A program made the translations under genes and the position numbers. Below are positions 32,251 to 40,907 of a stretch of 64,000 nucleotides of DNA, in pieces. Origin of the DNA: DAOUJW01 sp965218945 (lineage in GTDB: Bacteria; Chloroflexota; Dehalococcoidia; Lucifugimonadales; UBA2985); assembly GCA_965218945.1 (NCBI GenBank), contig OZ244718.1:620001-684000 (forward strand). The letters run 5' to 3'. The notes beneath the pieces are model-generated. The model was not told the origin of the DNA. It did not search any database and saw only the letters and a program-made list of their open reading frames with translations. Position 1 is the stretch's first letter. Each line of letters begins with the position of its first letter.

Positions 32251-33474
32251 CTAACCGGCCTGGGTTCCTTGTGTAGGGGCGGCGCGCTCCTGTGTCCTGC
32301 TGACGCCGATGCGCCGCGCCATGATGAGCTTCTGTACGTCAGTGGTGCCGCCGCGATGGTTGGAAGCCAGCTCGTGGCGGAAGTGGTACTCCACCCTGCC
32401 GTTGAGCGGGCCCCAGTTGTCGTCGTTTGTGAGGGCGTATGGCCCCAGGGCGTTCAGCACCCGCTCCGCCGCCTTCATCGTAAGGTCCTTGCCGATGAGG
32501 GAGTTCTGGGAGCCGTGGTACGTCACCGGCTGGTTGGTGTTGAACATATGGTAGTTGCGCAGACCCAGCAGCCGCTGGATGTTGGCCTCTATGTGAAGAC
32601 CGACAAGCTCCTGCTGGGCGAAGGGGTCCTGACTAACAGGTTTTCCATTGCGGAGGCTGTCTTTGCAGTATTTGGCTATTTCCTCCAGCAGGGTGTCCCT
32701 CTGCTCGACGAATCCGGCAGCGCCGTGCTCTATCTCAAGGGTGGTCTGAGCTACGCGCCATCCCTGGGTCTCTCCCCCGACGAGGTACTCGCGGGGCACC
32801 CGGACCTCGTCAAATGAGATGAGGCGCTTCCCCTCCTTCACCACCAGGTCAAGGGTCTTTATGGTGATGCCGGGAAGATCGCCGGGGATGATGAATGCGC
32901 CGATGTTCTGGTGTCTGGGGGCGTCCTGGTCCGTGACTGCCAATGTCCACAGGTAGTCCGGGGTATGGTGTCCGCCGACAAAGGTCTTCTGGCCGTTGAT
33001 GATAAAGTCGTCTCCGTCCTTGTCGGCCCTGGTACTCAGAGAGGCGAGGTCTGAGCCGACCGAGGGCTCGGTGAAGAGCTGCCAGGGAATCTTGTTGCCC
33101 TGCAGCATGGGGTTGAGGAATCGCTGCTTCTGCTCATCCGTGCCGTAGACGAATATGGCCGGCATTGCCATGTTCGCCATAGAGTAGGCAACGGGATACT
33201 TCTTGTTCTGCAGCTCCTCCTTGATGATGATGTCGTGCTCTGCGGTCAGACCGCCTCCGCCGTACTCCCTGGGCCACAGAGGGTAGAGCCAGCCCTTGGT
33301 TCCCAGCTTGCGCTGGAAGTCCCGGGCCCACTGCCACATCTCGTAGGTCATGTTGTCTGGTTCAATGGGTATCTCGCCCAGCTCAGGCGGGCAGTTGGCG
33401 TGCTCGTCCAGCCAAGCCCGTACCTCCTGGCGGAACTCTTCCTGCTCTCTTGTGTACTGTAGCTCAAAGTCCAT
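32251..33474 (-). CDS. Acyl-CoA dehydrogenase, tandem paralogue 1
   Basis: 407 residues. FTEPSVGSDLASLSTRADKDGDDFIINGQKTFVGGHH is the FAD/substrate-binding middle domain. The end NHRGGTTDVQKLIMARRIGVSRTQERAAPT carries GGTxDVQ in place of the YEG catalytic phrase, as in isovaleryl- and long-chain-type enzymes whose base lies on another helix. It forms a tandem array with 33557-34780 and 34826-36064, sharing the same N-terminus (YTxEQExFRxEVRxWL) and C-terminus. Confidence 0.9.
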   Translation of the reverse strand: MDFELQYTREQEEFRQEVRAWLDEHANCPPELGEIPIEPDNMTYEMWQWARDFQRKLGTKGWLYPLWPREYGGGGLTAEHDIIIKEELQNKKYPVAYSMANMAMPAIFVYGTDEQKQRFLNPMLQGNKIPWQLFTEPSVGSDLASLSTRADKDGDDFIINGQKTFVGGHHTPDYLWTLAVTDQDAPRHQNIGAFIIPGDLPGITIKTLDLVVKEGKRLISFDEVRVPREYLVGGETQGWRVAQTTLEIEHGAAGFVEQRDTLLEEIAKYCKDSLRNGKPVSQDPFAQQELVGLHIEANIQRLLGLRNYHMFNTNQPVTYHGSQNSLIGKDLTMKAAERVLNALGPYALTNDDNWGPLNGRVEYHFRHELASNHRGGTTDVQKLIMARRIGVSRTQERAAPTQGTQAG

Positions 33475-33497
33475 TTTGCTGACTCTCTGACACCTGT

Positions 33498-33534
33498 GGG
33501 GTTACCTTGCCATGAGCGAGGTAACCCCCTTTTT
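33498..33534 (+). terminator. Hairpin with T-run between two acyl-CoA dehydrogenase genes
   Basis: Arms GGGGTTACCT and AGGTAACCCC, then CTTTTT on the plus strand. The flanking genes run on the minus strand, where it would be an intercistronic stem-loop without a T-run. Confidence 0.55.
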
Positions 33535-33556
33535 CAGTCTATGGTTGTGTTATGCG

Positions 33557-34780
33557 CTACCCGCGCTGCGTTGGCGCCTGGGTAGGCGCGGCCCGCTCCT
33601 GTGTCCTGCTGATGCCCAGTCGACGGGCCATGATCAGCTTCTGCACCTCAAGAGTGCCGCCGGGGTGGGCGTTGACCAGGCTCTCGCGCTGGTGGTGCTC
33701 CACCTTGTTCTGCAGAGCGCCCCACTTCTTGTCGTTCGCCAGGGCGTAGGGCCCCAGGACGTGCAGGATGCGGTCGGCGGCCTTCAGAGCAAACTCCTTC
33801 CACAGGAGGGAGTTCTGGGAGCCGTGGAAGGTCACCTGCTCCCCGTTGTTGAACATCCAGTAGTTGCGAAGCCCCAGCAGCCGGTGGATATTGGTCTCGA
33901 TGTAGTTGTCCACCATAGCCTGCTGCACGAAGGGGTCCTTGCTCAGGGGCTGCCCGTTGCGTACGGTCTCCTTGGTGTACTCTATGGCATCCCTGACAAC
34001 GGAGTCCCGCTCTCCGAGGAAGCCCGCCGCTCCGTGCTCAAGCTCCAGGGTTGTCTGAGCGACCCGCCATCCCTGGGTCTCCTCGCCAACGAGGTACTCC
34101 CTGGACACCCGCACGCCGTCCAGCGACACCATGCGCTTGCCCCTCTGCACCACCAGGTTCAGGTCGTTGATGGTGATGCCGGGCAGGTCTGCGGGCATGA
34201 AGAATGCCCCCATGTTCTGGTGCCTGGGCGCGTCCGGGTCGGTCACCGCCAGCGCCCAGAGCCAGTCGGGCTTGTAGGAGTCGCCGACGAAGACCTTCTG
34301 CCCGGTGATGATGAAATCATCCCCGTCTCTCACTGCCTGCGTCTGGAGCGACGCCAGGTCGGAGCCGACGTTGGGTTCTGTGAAGAGCTGCCAGCACACC
34401 GCCTCGCCGCGCAGTATGGGGCTAAGGAAACGCTTCTTCTGCTCATCCGTGCCGTGCACTGCGATGGATCCGGCCTGCAAATCACCTTTGCCGACCTCCG
34501 GGACAGTGTAACGGTCCAACTCCTCCCTGATGATGATATCGTGGTCTGCGGTGAGGCCGCCCCCGCCGTACTCTTTATCCCAAAGGGGGAAGAGCCAGCC
34601 CTTCTCGCCCAGCTTTCTGGTGAAGTCCAAGCCCCACTGCTTCATCTCGTCGGTGTAGTGGTCGGTTTCCGGAGGTATGTCTCCCAACTCGGAGGGGTAC
34701 CTGGCGTTCTGCTCCAGCCAGTCCCTAACCTCCTTGCGAAAGTCCTCCTGCTCCTTGGTGTACTGTATAGTGAAGTCCAT
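33557..34780 (-). CDS. Acyl-CoA dehydrogenase, tandem paralogue 2
   Basis: 407 residues, same architecture as its neighbours: LFTEPNVGSDLASLQTQAVRDGDDFIITGQKVFVGDSYKPDWLWALAVTD, WRVAQTTLELEHGAAG and HPGGTLEVQKLIMARRLGISRTQERAAPT. Most similar to paralogue 1. Separate ribosome-binding sites suggest all three are translated from one transcript. The substrate could be a branched or cyclic acyl-CoA, but nothing in the sequence fixes it. Confidence 0.9.
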   Translation of the reverse strand: MDFTIQYTKEQEDFRKEVRDWLEQNARYPSELGDIPPETDHYTDEMKQWGLDFTRKLGEKGWLFPLWDKEYGGGGLTADHDIIIREELDRYTVPEVGKGDLQAGSIAVHGTDEQKKRFLSPILRGEAVCWQLFTEPNVGSDLASLQTQAVRDGDDFIITGQKVFVGDSYKPDWLWALAVTDPDAPRHQNMGAFFMPADLPGITINDLNLVVQRGKRMVSLDGVRVSREYLVGEETQGWRVAQTTLELEHGAAGFLGERDSVVRDAIEYTKETVRNGQPLSKDPFVQQAMVDNYIETNIHRLLGLRNYWMFNNGEQVTFHGSQNSLLWKEFALKAADRILHVLGPYALANDKKWGALQNKVEHHQRESLVNAHPGGTLEVQKLIMARRLGISRTQERAAPTQAPTQRG

Positions 34781-34825
34781 CAGCTAACCTCCCAGATTGG
34801 TGGGTGTTTGCCTGACCTGGCTAAC

Positions 34826-36064
34826 CTAACTTCCGGACGAGCTCGATCCACCCGTCGGCCCGTGGGTGGGGGCAGCCCTCTCCTGGGTCCGGCTGATGCC
34901 CAGACGCCTAGCCATGATGAGCTTCTGGACGTCATAGGTGCCGCCCGGATGCAGGGTGGTCAGCGAGGACCGCTGGTTGACCTCCACCCGGCCCTTGAGT
35001 GGCGCCCACTCCGGGTCTTCCGTGAGGGCATAGGGGCCAAGTACCTCCAGAACGCGCTCCGCCTTGCTCACGCTGTAGTGCTTGCCCAGGAAGGAGCTCT
35101 GCGAGCCGTGGTAGGTGGAGGTCTGGCCCGAGTTGAACATGTGATAGTTGCGCAACCCTATCAGCTTCTGGATGTTGGATTCTATGTGGTTTTCCGCCAT
35201 AGCCTGCTGTGCGAAGGGGTCCTTGCTCAGTGGCTGCCCGTTCCGCTCGGTGTTCTTGCAGTACTGGATCACGTCCTCCAGCAGGGAGTCCCTCTCTCGG
35301 ACGGCTCCGGCCGCCCCGTGCTCTATCTCAAGGCTGGCGGAGATTACGCGCCAACCCTGGGTCTCCTCACCCACCAGGTACTCCCGAGGCACGCGTACGC
35401 CGTCGAAGGATACCAGCCGCTTCCTGTCCTTGACCATCAGGTTAAGCTCATGGATGGTAATGCCGGGCAGGTCGGCGGGAATCATAAAGGCGCCCAGATT
35501 CTGGTGACGTGGCGCGTCGGCGTCGGTGACGGCCGGCGTCCATATGAAGTCGGCCTCGAACTGACCGCCGATCCACATCTTCTGGCCGGTGATGATGAAA
35601 TCGTCGCCGTCCTTGACGGCCCTGGTCCTCAGAGAGGCCAGGTCGGAGCCGCCCTCCGGCTCGGTAAATCCCTGCCAGCAGATGACCTCGCCGGCGCATA
35701 GGGGCCTCAGGAAGCGTTGCTTCTGCTCCTCGGTCCCGTATACGAAGAGGGCCGGCATGGCGAAGTTGTTGGAGTAAATCCTGGGAACATCTACGTTCTC
35801 CAGCTCCTCCTGGATGATGAAGTTTTCGTCTGGAGTCAGTCCTCCTCCGCCGAACTGCTCGTCCCACAGGGGGAAGAGCCAGCCCTTTTCTCCCAGCTTC
35901 CGTCTGAACTCCTTGCCCCACTCCCACATCTCGCGGCTTACTGCCCCGGACTCCAGGGGGATGGGTCCCAGTTTCTCCGGGACCTTGGCGTTGGTCTCCA
36001 GCCAGGCTCGGACCTCCATGCGGAACTCCTCCTGCTCTGTGGTGTACTGGATTTCAAAGTCCAT
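34826..36064 (-). CDS. Acyl-CoA dehydrogenase, tandem paralogue 3
   Basis: 412 residues, first gene of the tandem array. GFTEPEGGSDLASLRTRAVKDGDDFIITGQKMWIGGQFEADFIWTPAVTD; C-terminal LHPGGTYDVQKLIMARRLGISRTQERAAPTHG and a short Ser-rich tail. The conserved C-terminal RTQERAAPT segment in all three suggests a shared interaction surface or very recent duplication. Confidence 0.9.
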   Translation of the reverse strand: MDFEIQYTTEQEEFRMEVRAWLETNAKVPEKLGPIPLESGAVSREMWEWGKEFRRKLGEKGWLFPLWDEQFGGGGLTPDENFIIQEELENVDVPRIYSNNFAMPALFVYGTEEQKQRFLRPLCAGEVICWQGFTEPEGGSDLASLRTRAVKDGDDFIITGQKMWIGGQFEADFIWTPAVTDADAPRHQNLGAFMIPADLPGITIHELNLMVKDRKRLVSFDGVRVPREYLVGEETQGWRVISASLEIEHGAAGAVRERDSLLEDVIQYCKNTERNGQPLSKDPFAQQAMAENHIESNIQKLIGLRNYHMFNSGQTSTYHGSQSSFLGKHYSVSKAERVLEVLGPYALTEDPEWAPLKGRVEVNQRSSLTTLHPGGTYDVQKLIMARRLGISRTQERAAPTHGPTGGSSSSGS

Positions 36065-36290
36065 AGCTCCGTCCCTCCTGTCGATTTATGGCGTTCTCTC
36101 CGGGGATAAGCCTGTCTTGTAAATTACCTCGGTTGTGTGTGTTACGCTTTAGTTTCTGGCGACTTGGCCTTTGCTCGATCGATGATATGCCTCTTCAACG
36201 GCGCGCAAACGCGCCGGTCAAGTAGACGCACTCGACCGTCCATAATCTACTTCAACGGAGCTTGGGTGTCAAGGCGAGGGCCGTTCGCGG

Positions 36291-36331
36291 CTGTGCCTAC
36301 TGCCCCTTCCAGACGGATCTGTGTGAAGGCC
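36291..36331 (-). pseudogene. Possible remnant of an enoyl-CoA hydratase 3' end
   Basis: The first 26 bases match the 3' end of the enoyl-CoA hydratase gene at about 37330-37355 in 24 positions (CTGTGCCTACTGCCCCTTCC versus CTGTGCTTACTGACCCTTCC, then AGACGG in both). The two copies flank the phosphotransferase gene as direct repeats about 1.04 kb apart. The rest of the 280-bp gap up to the acyl-CoA dehydrogenase start shows no gene. Confidence 0.4.
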
Positions 36332-36344
36332 ACTCCACGGGTCT

Positions 36345-37301
36345 TCAGATCCCGTCACGGGCGCGTTGTATCGCGTCTGCCACGAACTCGTAGTAGTCGC
36401 TGTCCGCTCTATCGTCGGTAGCTGTGAGGTCGCCCATCTCACGAGATGGAGGGATCCAAGCCGCCGGATCAGGCAGCGGACGCGCGGCGCTGGCGAGCTC
36501 CCAGAAACCGAGATTTTGCACGGGGCCGGATGCGGCCTCGTAGCGCTTCAGGAAGTGGTCGGCAGCCTCTTTGATGCCCCTCAGGTGCATGTTCATCCTG
36601 AAGTAACCAACGTCCAGTGCAAGGTCGCCGTAAGCCGCGGCGTCCCAGTCAAGCACTGCGGACACACGTCTATCGAGCCACAGAACATTGCCCGGCCAGT
36701 AGTCCAAATGGAGGAACACCGGCGGAACTTTTCGGATGTAGGGCCGCAGTTCTCGTATGGCGCCGTAGATGACATCTGAAAGCGGATGTCCGGACTTTGC
36801 CTCGGGCCATTTGCCTTTCAGGAAGTGGAGACCTTCGTTGTTGCCATCGTATATGTATTGCCGTTCCTCAGTATTCGGGCTGATGGCGTGTATTCTGAGG
36901 AGAAGATCGGCGAGGCCTCTAGCCCACTCAGTTGGGTCCTCCGGACTGGCGATCTGTGCCCCTTGGACGAAGGTTGTGACTATTCCCGGGAATCCGAGTA
37001 GTTCGCCGGTGGCGTCAAGGAGGACGGGTTCGGGAGCAGGAATACCGTGCTTCCGCGCGATTTTCAGTCCGTGGAATTCTGCGGTTGCGCGTTGGGGGTC
37101 GGGCTCGTCCGTCAGCCGCTTGACGACGAGTCGGAGCCGGCTGCCTCCGGGAGACGCGACATCGAGAATGTGGACGTCGTTGGTAAAGGCAGCCGTAGCG
37201 GGAGTCATGGAAAGGAGCCGATGGCCCGGGGCGGCGGTTTCCAGGACGAGTTGCGCACGGGACGAGTCGAGTCGCATGTCAGAAGTGCAGCGTTCAAGCA
37301 T
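36345..37301 (-). CDS. APH/choline-kinase family phosphotransferase
   Basis: 318 residues. Catalytic loop VFLHLDYWPGNVLW and metal-binding SAVLDWDAAAYGDLALDVGY (the HxDxxxxN and DWE/DWD motifs) are intact; the N-terminal lobe has VVKRLTD. Members phosphorylate aminoglycosides, homoserine, choline or other small alcohols; many ACAD-linked ones are fused to or encoded beside acyl-CoA dehydrogenases (ACAD10/FadE36 type). The position beside four ACADs fits that last role, but substrate is unproven. Confidence 0.82.
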   Translation of the reverse strand: MLERCTSDMRLDSSRAQLVLETAAPGHRLLSMTPATAAFTNDVHILDVASPGGSRLRLVVKRLTDEPDPQRATAEFHGLKIARKHGIPAPEPVLLDATGELLGFPGIVTTFVQGAQIASPEDPTEWARGLADLLLRIHAISPNTEERQYIYDGNNEGLHFLKGKWPEAKSGHPLSDVIYGAIRELRPYIRKVPPVFLHLDYWPGNVLWLDRRVSAVLDWDAAAYGDLALDVGYFRMNMHLRGIKEAADHFLKRYEAASGPVQNLGFWELASAARPLPDPAAWIPPSREMGDLTATDDRADSDYYEFVADAIQRARDGI

Positions 37302-37335
37302 AGATTACCCCAAAATGGTAAGGTTCCGACTGTGC

Positions 37336-38100
37336 TTACTGACCCTTCCAGACGGGCTTGCGCTTCTCCACAAAAGCCTTTGGCCCCTCGACGGCGTCCT
37401 CGGAACCCATCACCCAGCGGCTGCTGTTCATCTCCATTGCCGCGTCTATGGTCATGTTCATCCCCTGCCGCACGTAATGCTTTATGCTCCAGATGGCAAT
37501 GGGGGCGGACTCCAGAATGTCGTTGGCCCATCGCATGGCGCAGTCCATAAGCTCGGCTCTGGGCACAACCTCGCTCACGATGCCCCACTTGAGAGCATCC
37601 TGGGCGGTAATGGCCTTGCACGTCAGCAGGTAGGACATGGCCTGCTTGAAGGGCATGACACGGGGGAGGTGGTGGATCCCGGCGCCGGGCACGATGCCGC
37701 GCAGAGGCTCCGGCAGGCGGAACTCCGCATGCTCGGCTGCGACGATGATGTCGCATCCCAGAGCTTCCTCGAAGCCGCCGCCGTGGGCGATGCCGTTGAC
37801 CGCGGCGATGACCGGCTTGTTCAGAGTGTTCAGGGGGTTGTGCACACGGCCTCGCTTCAGGAAGCTCTCGTAGTCCGTGGCGCGCTCCTTCAGGTCGCCG
37901 CCGGCGGAGAAGGCCCTGTCTCCTGTGCCGGTGACAATGGCCACCCTCAACTCAGGGTCCCGCTCGAACTCCTTGTAGGCCTCGGCCTCCTCGAAGGTTG
38001 CCTGGTAGTTGTGGGCGTTCATGGCCTCAGGACGATTATGGGTGATGATGCAGATGTTTCCCTGCTTCTCGAACAGGATTGCTCTATTCTCGGACGTCAT
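37336..38100 (-). CDS. Enoyl-CoA hydratase/isomerase
   Basis: 254 residues from ATG 38100, which has GGGAG upstream. Crotonase fold: oxyanion-hole segments FSAGGDLKE and NGIAHGGGFEEALGCDIIVAAEHAEFRLPE; the position of the second catalytic Glu carries RGIVPGAG. It hydrates trans-2-enoyl-CoA or acts in a related way, consistent with the adjacent dehydrogenases. Confidence 0.9.
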   Translation of the reverse strand: MTSENRAILFEKQGNICIITHNRPEAMNAHNYQATFEEAEAYKEFERDPELRVAIVTGTGDRAFSAGGDLKERATDYESFLKRGRVHNPLNTLNKPVIAAVNGIAHGGGFEEALGCDIIVAAEHAEFRLPEPLRGIVPGAGIHHLPRVMPFKQAMSYLLTCKAITAQDALKWGIVSEVVPRAELMDCAMRWANDILESAPIAIWSIKHYVRQGMNMTIDAAMEMNSSRWVMGSEDAVEGPKAFVEKRKPVWKGQ

Positions 38101-38321
38101 TGGGCACGCTCCCTTCAAAGGTTTGTCCCAGTATACCCGACGCGGCGCACGGCTGCTTCTCTATCGTCTACACGGTAATCCGGCTAACCGTGAGCGGGGC
38201 GGCGTCATGCTTTCCTCTAAGCGGGCATCCAGTTGGTGTGGCGGGTGGACTCGCCTAATCTACAAGTGGAGTGACGTTGAGAGGCGTTCGGTCCAGACTG
38301 GTGTCAAATGAAACCGGCTCA

Positions 38322-38720
38322 CTACTCCGCTGCGTCCAGCCGGTCCAGGTTTCCGGGCCAGTCAAGAATACGGCGATCGGCTGTGACGAGCCGGTGTCCG
38401 CCAAGCGCGGTGGCAACTATCAGGCGATCGGCAGGGTCGGCGTGGAAGCCCGCTAGCTCATTGGAGCTGATCCCAATCGCCCCGTCGACCGGTATCTCAA
38501 TCAGCCCGTCCCGTAGGAGAGAATCTCGCCATGCAGCCACGTCTTGCAGCAACGTGAGCCTGCGCTTTTCGTGCAGCATGGCCAACTCCCAGAACGTGAT
38601 GGCAGATACGGCGACATTTGCATCCCGTACAGCGTTGTCTATCTCCATCCGGGCGCGCCATCCGAGCCGCCTGTCGCCGAACCGCGTCCAGACCAAGACC
38701 TGTGTGTCGAGCAATATCAC
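38322..38720 (-). CDS. PIN-domain toxin (VapC-like)
   Basis: 132 residues. Acidic metal ligands: MILLDTQVLVW (Asp5), TFWELAML (Glu), ADPADRLIVATALGGHRLVTADR (two Asp). Likely Mg-dependent ribonuclease. It overlaps the upstream Phd-type antitoxin by ATGA, so the two are coupled. Confidence 0.85.
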   Translation of the reverse strand: MILLDTQVLVWTRFGDRRLGWRARMEIDNAVRDANVAVSAITFWELAMLHEKRRLTLLQDVAAWRDSLLRDGLIEIPVDGAIGISSNELAGFHADPADRLIVATALGGHRLVTADRRILDWPGNLDRLDAAE

Positions 38721-38998
38721 GGATTCAGCACTCGGTCAGGATCCGACTGGGCCTCCCACTCCACGTCGATAGGCGAGACGATGTCGCCGTGAATCTGGAT
38801 GATGTCCCGGTCACGACCGAACCAGGACTTGGGCTTCTCACGGTACGGCACCAGTCGCGAGACCGGGCGGCCGTTCTTGGTTATCACGATCTCGTCGCCG
38901 GTTTCTGCAACCTCGTCCATCAGTTGAAGGCACTTGGCCTTGAACTCCGAGGCCTTGATAGTCCTGGGTCCGTTTGCCTTGTAGTTGCTCGTTTCCAT
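38717..38998 (-). CDS. Phd/YefM-family antitoxin
   Basis: 93 residues: TIKASEFKAKCLQLMDEVAETGDEIVITKNGRPVSRLVPYR is the family signature (DNA-binding N-terminus), followed by a toxin-neutralising tail. The paired toxin is the PIN gene directly downstream. Autoregulation is expected through the direct repeats at 39034-39053. Confidence 0.9.
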   Translation of the reverse strand: METSNYKANGPRTIKASEFKAKCLQLMDEVAETGDEIVITKNGRPVSRLVPYREKPKSWFGRDRDIIQIHGDIVSPIDVEWEAQSDPDRVLNP

Positions 38999-39028
38999 GA
39001 TGTCGTTCCTGTCTTGGAGTGATGCCCT

Positions 39029-39053
39029 ATTGTACCATAGTCACGACCATAGT
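39029..39053 (-). promoter_or_regulatory. Antitoxin promoter with two operator-like direct repeats
   Basis: On the plus strand ACCATAGT occurs at 39034-39041 and 39046-39053 (12-bp period); the minus-strand -10 TACAAT is at 39029-39034 and overlaps the first repeat. A repressor bound there would block the promoter. Confidence 0.5.
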
Positions 39054-39096
39054 TATATGTCGCCCAAGTGCAAAGCCGTTCACGGCGGGGTTCGCC

Positions 39097-39570
39097 TTAG
39101 TAGTAGTCTGGCTCTGGTCTCCACACTTTCATCATAAGCAGGTGGACGGGTATGGCGAGGCCGGCGATCATCAGCCCCAGCACCACGGTTACCCAGCCTA
39201 TGCCTATCGCAAGGTCGGCCACGCCAAATCCGACCACTGCCAGGTTCAGGGCGTTTCTCAGCGTCAGACCCTTGATGTACACGTCCCGGTTGGGGTCGTC
39301 CCGCTCCATGCCTGAGTACGGCCCGAATCTGCCGAAGGTATGGGCTTCTATGGTGTCCTGCTGGGCCTTTGCCGTCTCTACGTCTTCTACCAGCACGCCG
39401 GGGATTGCGGAGTCAGCGCCGGTGATGACTTTTTCTTTGAGGAGGGCCTCTCTTATGTCGCTCTTGGCGCCGTATCCCATTAGGATGAATATCACGCCCA
39501 GAGCTATCATGCCAATGCCAAGCAGAATAGCCACAGCCACAGCGATTTTGCTAAAGGTGCGCAAGCTCAT
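39097..39570 (-). CDS. Small membrane protein of unknown function
   Basis: 157 residues. An N-terminal membrane helix (KIAVAVAILLGIGMIALGVIFILMGYG), a soluble stretch of about 70 residues (ADSAIPGVLVEDVETAKAQQDTIEAHTFGRFG), then two closely spaced helices (NLAVVGFGVADLAIGIGWVTVVLGLMIAGLAIPVHLLMM). No family recognised. It stands alone between the toxin-antitoxin pair and tatA, with nothing recognised in the 281-bp gap behind it except the tatA promoter. Confidence 0.6.
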   Translation of the reverse strand: MSLRTFSKIAVAVAILLGIGMIALGVIFILMGYGAKSDIREALLKEKVITGADSAIPGVLVEDVETAKAQQDTIEAHTFGRFGPYSGMERDDPNRDVYIKGLTLRNALNLAVVGFGVADLAIGIGWVTVVLGLMIAGLAIPVHLLMMKVWRPEPDYY

Positions 39571-39783
39571 CCTATGCTCCTTTTAGCGCGTCAAACGCGC
39601 TGCACTAAATTGGTACAGACAGAATTCTAGGCTCCAGGTAATGTCACAACAAGGGTATAGGCTCACACATTAGTGGAAGGGTTCCTACAAATTCCGACAC
39701 AATTGGGAAGCAGTTCAATGGTGAGGCTTTCAGTCCGGGATGGGAATAGGGCAGGTACGGGGAGGCGCACATTGTACGCTCTA

Positions 39784-39812
39784 TTGACTACGGCGTCGTT
39801 GGGATATACTAT
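39784..39812 (+). promoter_or_regulatory. Promoter of tatA
   Basis: TTGACT (39784-39789), 17-bp spacer, TACTAT (39807-39812). The ATG follows at 39851 with GAGGAGATAAG as ribosome-binding site. Confidence 0.55.
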
Positions 39813-39850
39813 TGTTGCCAAATTCGGGGAGCCTGTGAGGAGATAAGGGT

Positions 39851-40057
39851 ATGCCGAGAATTGGACCCACAGAGTTGGTAATCATTCTGTTCATCATACT
39901 GATTATATTTGGCGCGGGCCGCCTGCCTGAGATAGGCTCTGCGCTGGGCAAGGGCATCAGGGAGTTCCGCAAGGGGCAGTCCGGGCAGGAAGAGGGCGAG
40001 GTCGTTGTGGAGACCAAACCGAGCGGAAGGAAGAGGAAGGGCAAGGCGGAGTCCTAG
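39851..40057 (+). CDS. tatA: Twin-arginine translocase subunit TatA
   Basis: 68 residues: GPTELVIILFIILIIFGAGRLPEIGSALGKGIREFRKG is the TatA membrane helix, FGAGRLP hinge and amphipathic helix; the rest is a charged tail ending KPSGRKRKGKAES. Forms the protein-conducting pore. Convergent with tatC on the opposite strand, with a shared terminator between. Confidence 0.95.
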   Translation: MPRIGPTELVIILFIILIIFGAGRLPEIGSALGKGIREFRKGQSGQEEGEVVVETKPSGRKRKGKAES

Positions 40058-40080
40058 GATCGATTCAGGTTGCTTGCACA

Positions 40081-40112
40081 GTGCGCCCCGTCATACGGCG
40101 GGGCGCACTCTT
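40081..40112. terminator. Bidirectional terminator between tatA and tatC
   Basis: Perfect 10-bp stem GTGCGCCCCG / CGGGGCGCAC followed by TCTTTT on the plus strand. It serves tatA; the tatC stop at 40125 lies close enough for the same stem to help on the other side. Confidence 0.85.
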
Positions 40113-40124
40113 TTGTGGGCGAAA

Positions 40125-40907
40125 TCAGCCGCCGGAGGACTCCGAGGGGGCCATCTCCACGCCGGACTTGTTCCCCAGGCGGGCCACTCTGGAAAGCACA
40201 ATGCCAAGCTCGTACAGAAAAATGATGGGTAGGGCTACGAGGCTCTGGTTGACGGGATCGAAGGTGGGGGTTATTAGGGCGCCAAGTATAAAGGCCAGCA
40301 CTACGGCAAGGCGTCGCTGCCGGGCCAGAGACCTGGGGGTGACCAGTCCTATTTTGCTCAGGAAGAAGATGACCAGTGGAGTCTCGAAGGCCACTCCCAG
40401 CCAGAACAACAGCGTCACCACCAGATTGATGTAGTTGCCAATCCTTATCATAGGCGTGGCTATGTCCGACCCGAACTCCAGCAGGAAGTTGAGGGCCGGT
40501 GGCAGGAGAGCGTAGTACCCGAAGGCCGCGCCCGCCAGAAAGGAAAGAATGGCCCCGGGGAAAAGGGCGTACAGGTAACGCTTCTCCCTGGAGGTCAGGC
40601 CGGGGGCCACAAACATCACCACTTGGAAGAGGATCACGGGGAAGGCCAGCACAAGGCCGCCCATGAGGGAGACCTTCATTGTAATCCCGATCATCTCCGT
40701 AACTTGGGTGAAGATCAGCTTCTGGCCTTGTAGGGACTCGAAGCCCTGGGCAGGGACCATCAGCAGGTCGAAGATTATCCGGTGAAAGCCAAACGCCACG
40801 CCGGTGCCTGCCACGAGGGCCGCGGCGGATATGACGAGCCTGCGGCGCAGCTCTACGAGGTGGCCGGTAAGGGAAAGCTCTCTATCTGCCAACGGGCCCT
40901 CCCTCAT
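40125..40907 (-). CDS. tatC: Twin-arginine translocase subunit TatC
   Basis: 260 residues, six membrane helices; recognises the RR signal peptide. Conserved LTGHLVELRRRLV at the start, YALFPGAILSFLAGAAFGYY, and FLLEFG and ITPTFDPVNQSLVALP. A Glu in the first cytoplasmic segment (HLVELRRR) is conserved. Overlaps the preceding TatA/B-like gene by about 26 bases. Confidence 0.96.
   Translation of the reverse strand: MREGPLADRELSLTGHLVELRRRLVISAAALVAGTGVAFGFHRIIFDLLMVPAQGFESLQGQKLIFTQVTEMIGITMKVSLMGGLVLAFPVILFQVVMFVAPGLTSREKRYLYALFPGAILSFLAGAAFGYYALLPPALNFLLEFGSDIATPMIRIGNYINLVVTLLFWLGVAFETPLVIFFLSKIGLVTPRSLARQRRLAVVLAFILGALITPTFDPVNQSLVALPIIFLYELGIVLSRVARLGNKSGVEMAPSESSGG

Noticed and set aside
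33512..35701. A very long open frame on the plus strand (729 codons)
   Set aside because: It is antisense to two acyl-CoA dehydrogenases whose motifs are plain; its product is low-complexity Leu/Val/His/Gln-rich and matches nothing. It is a codon-bias shadow.
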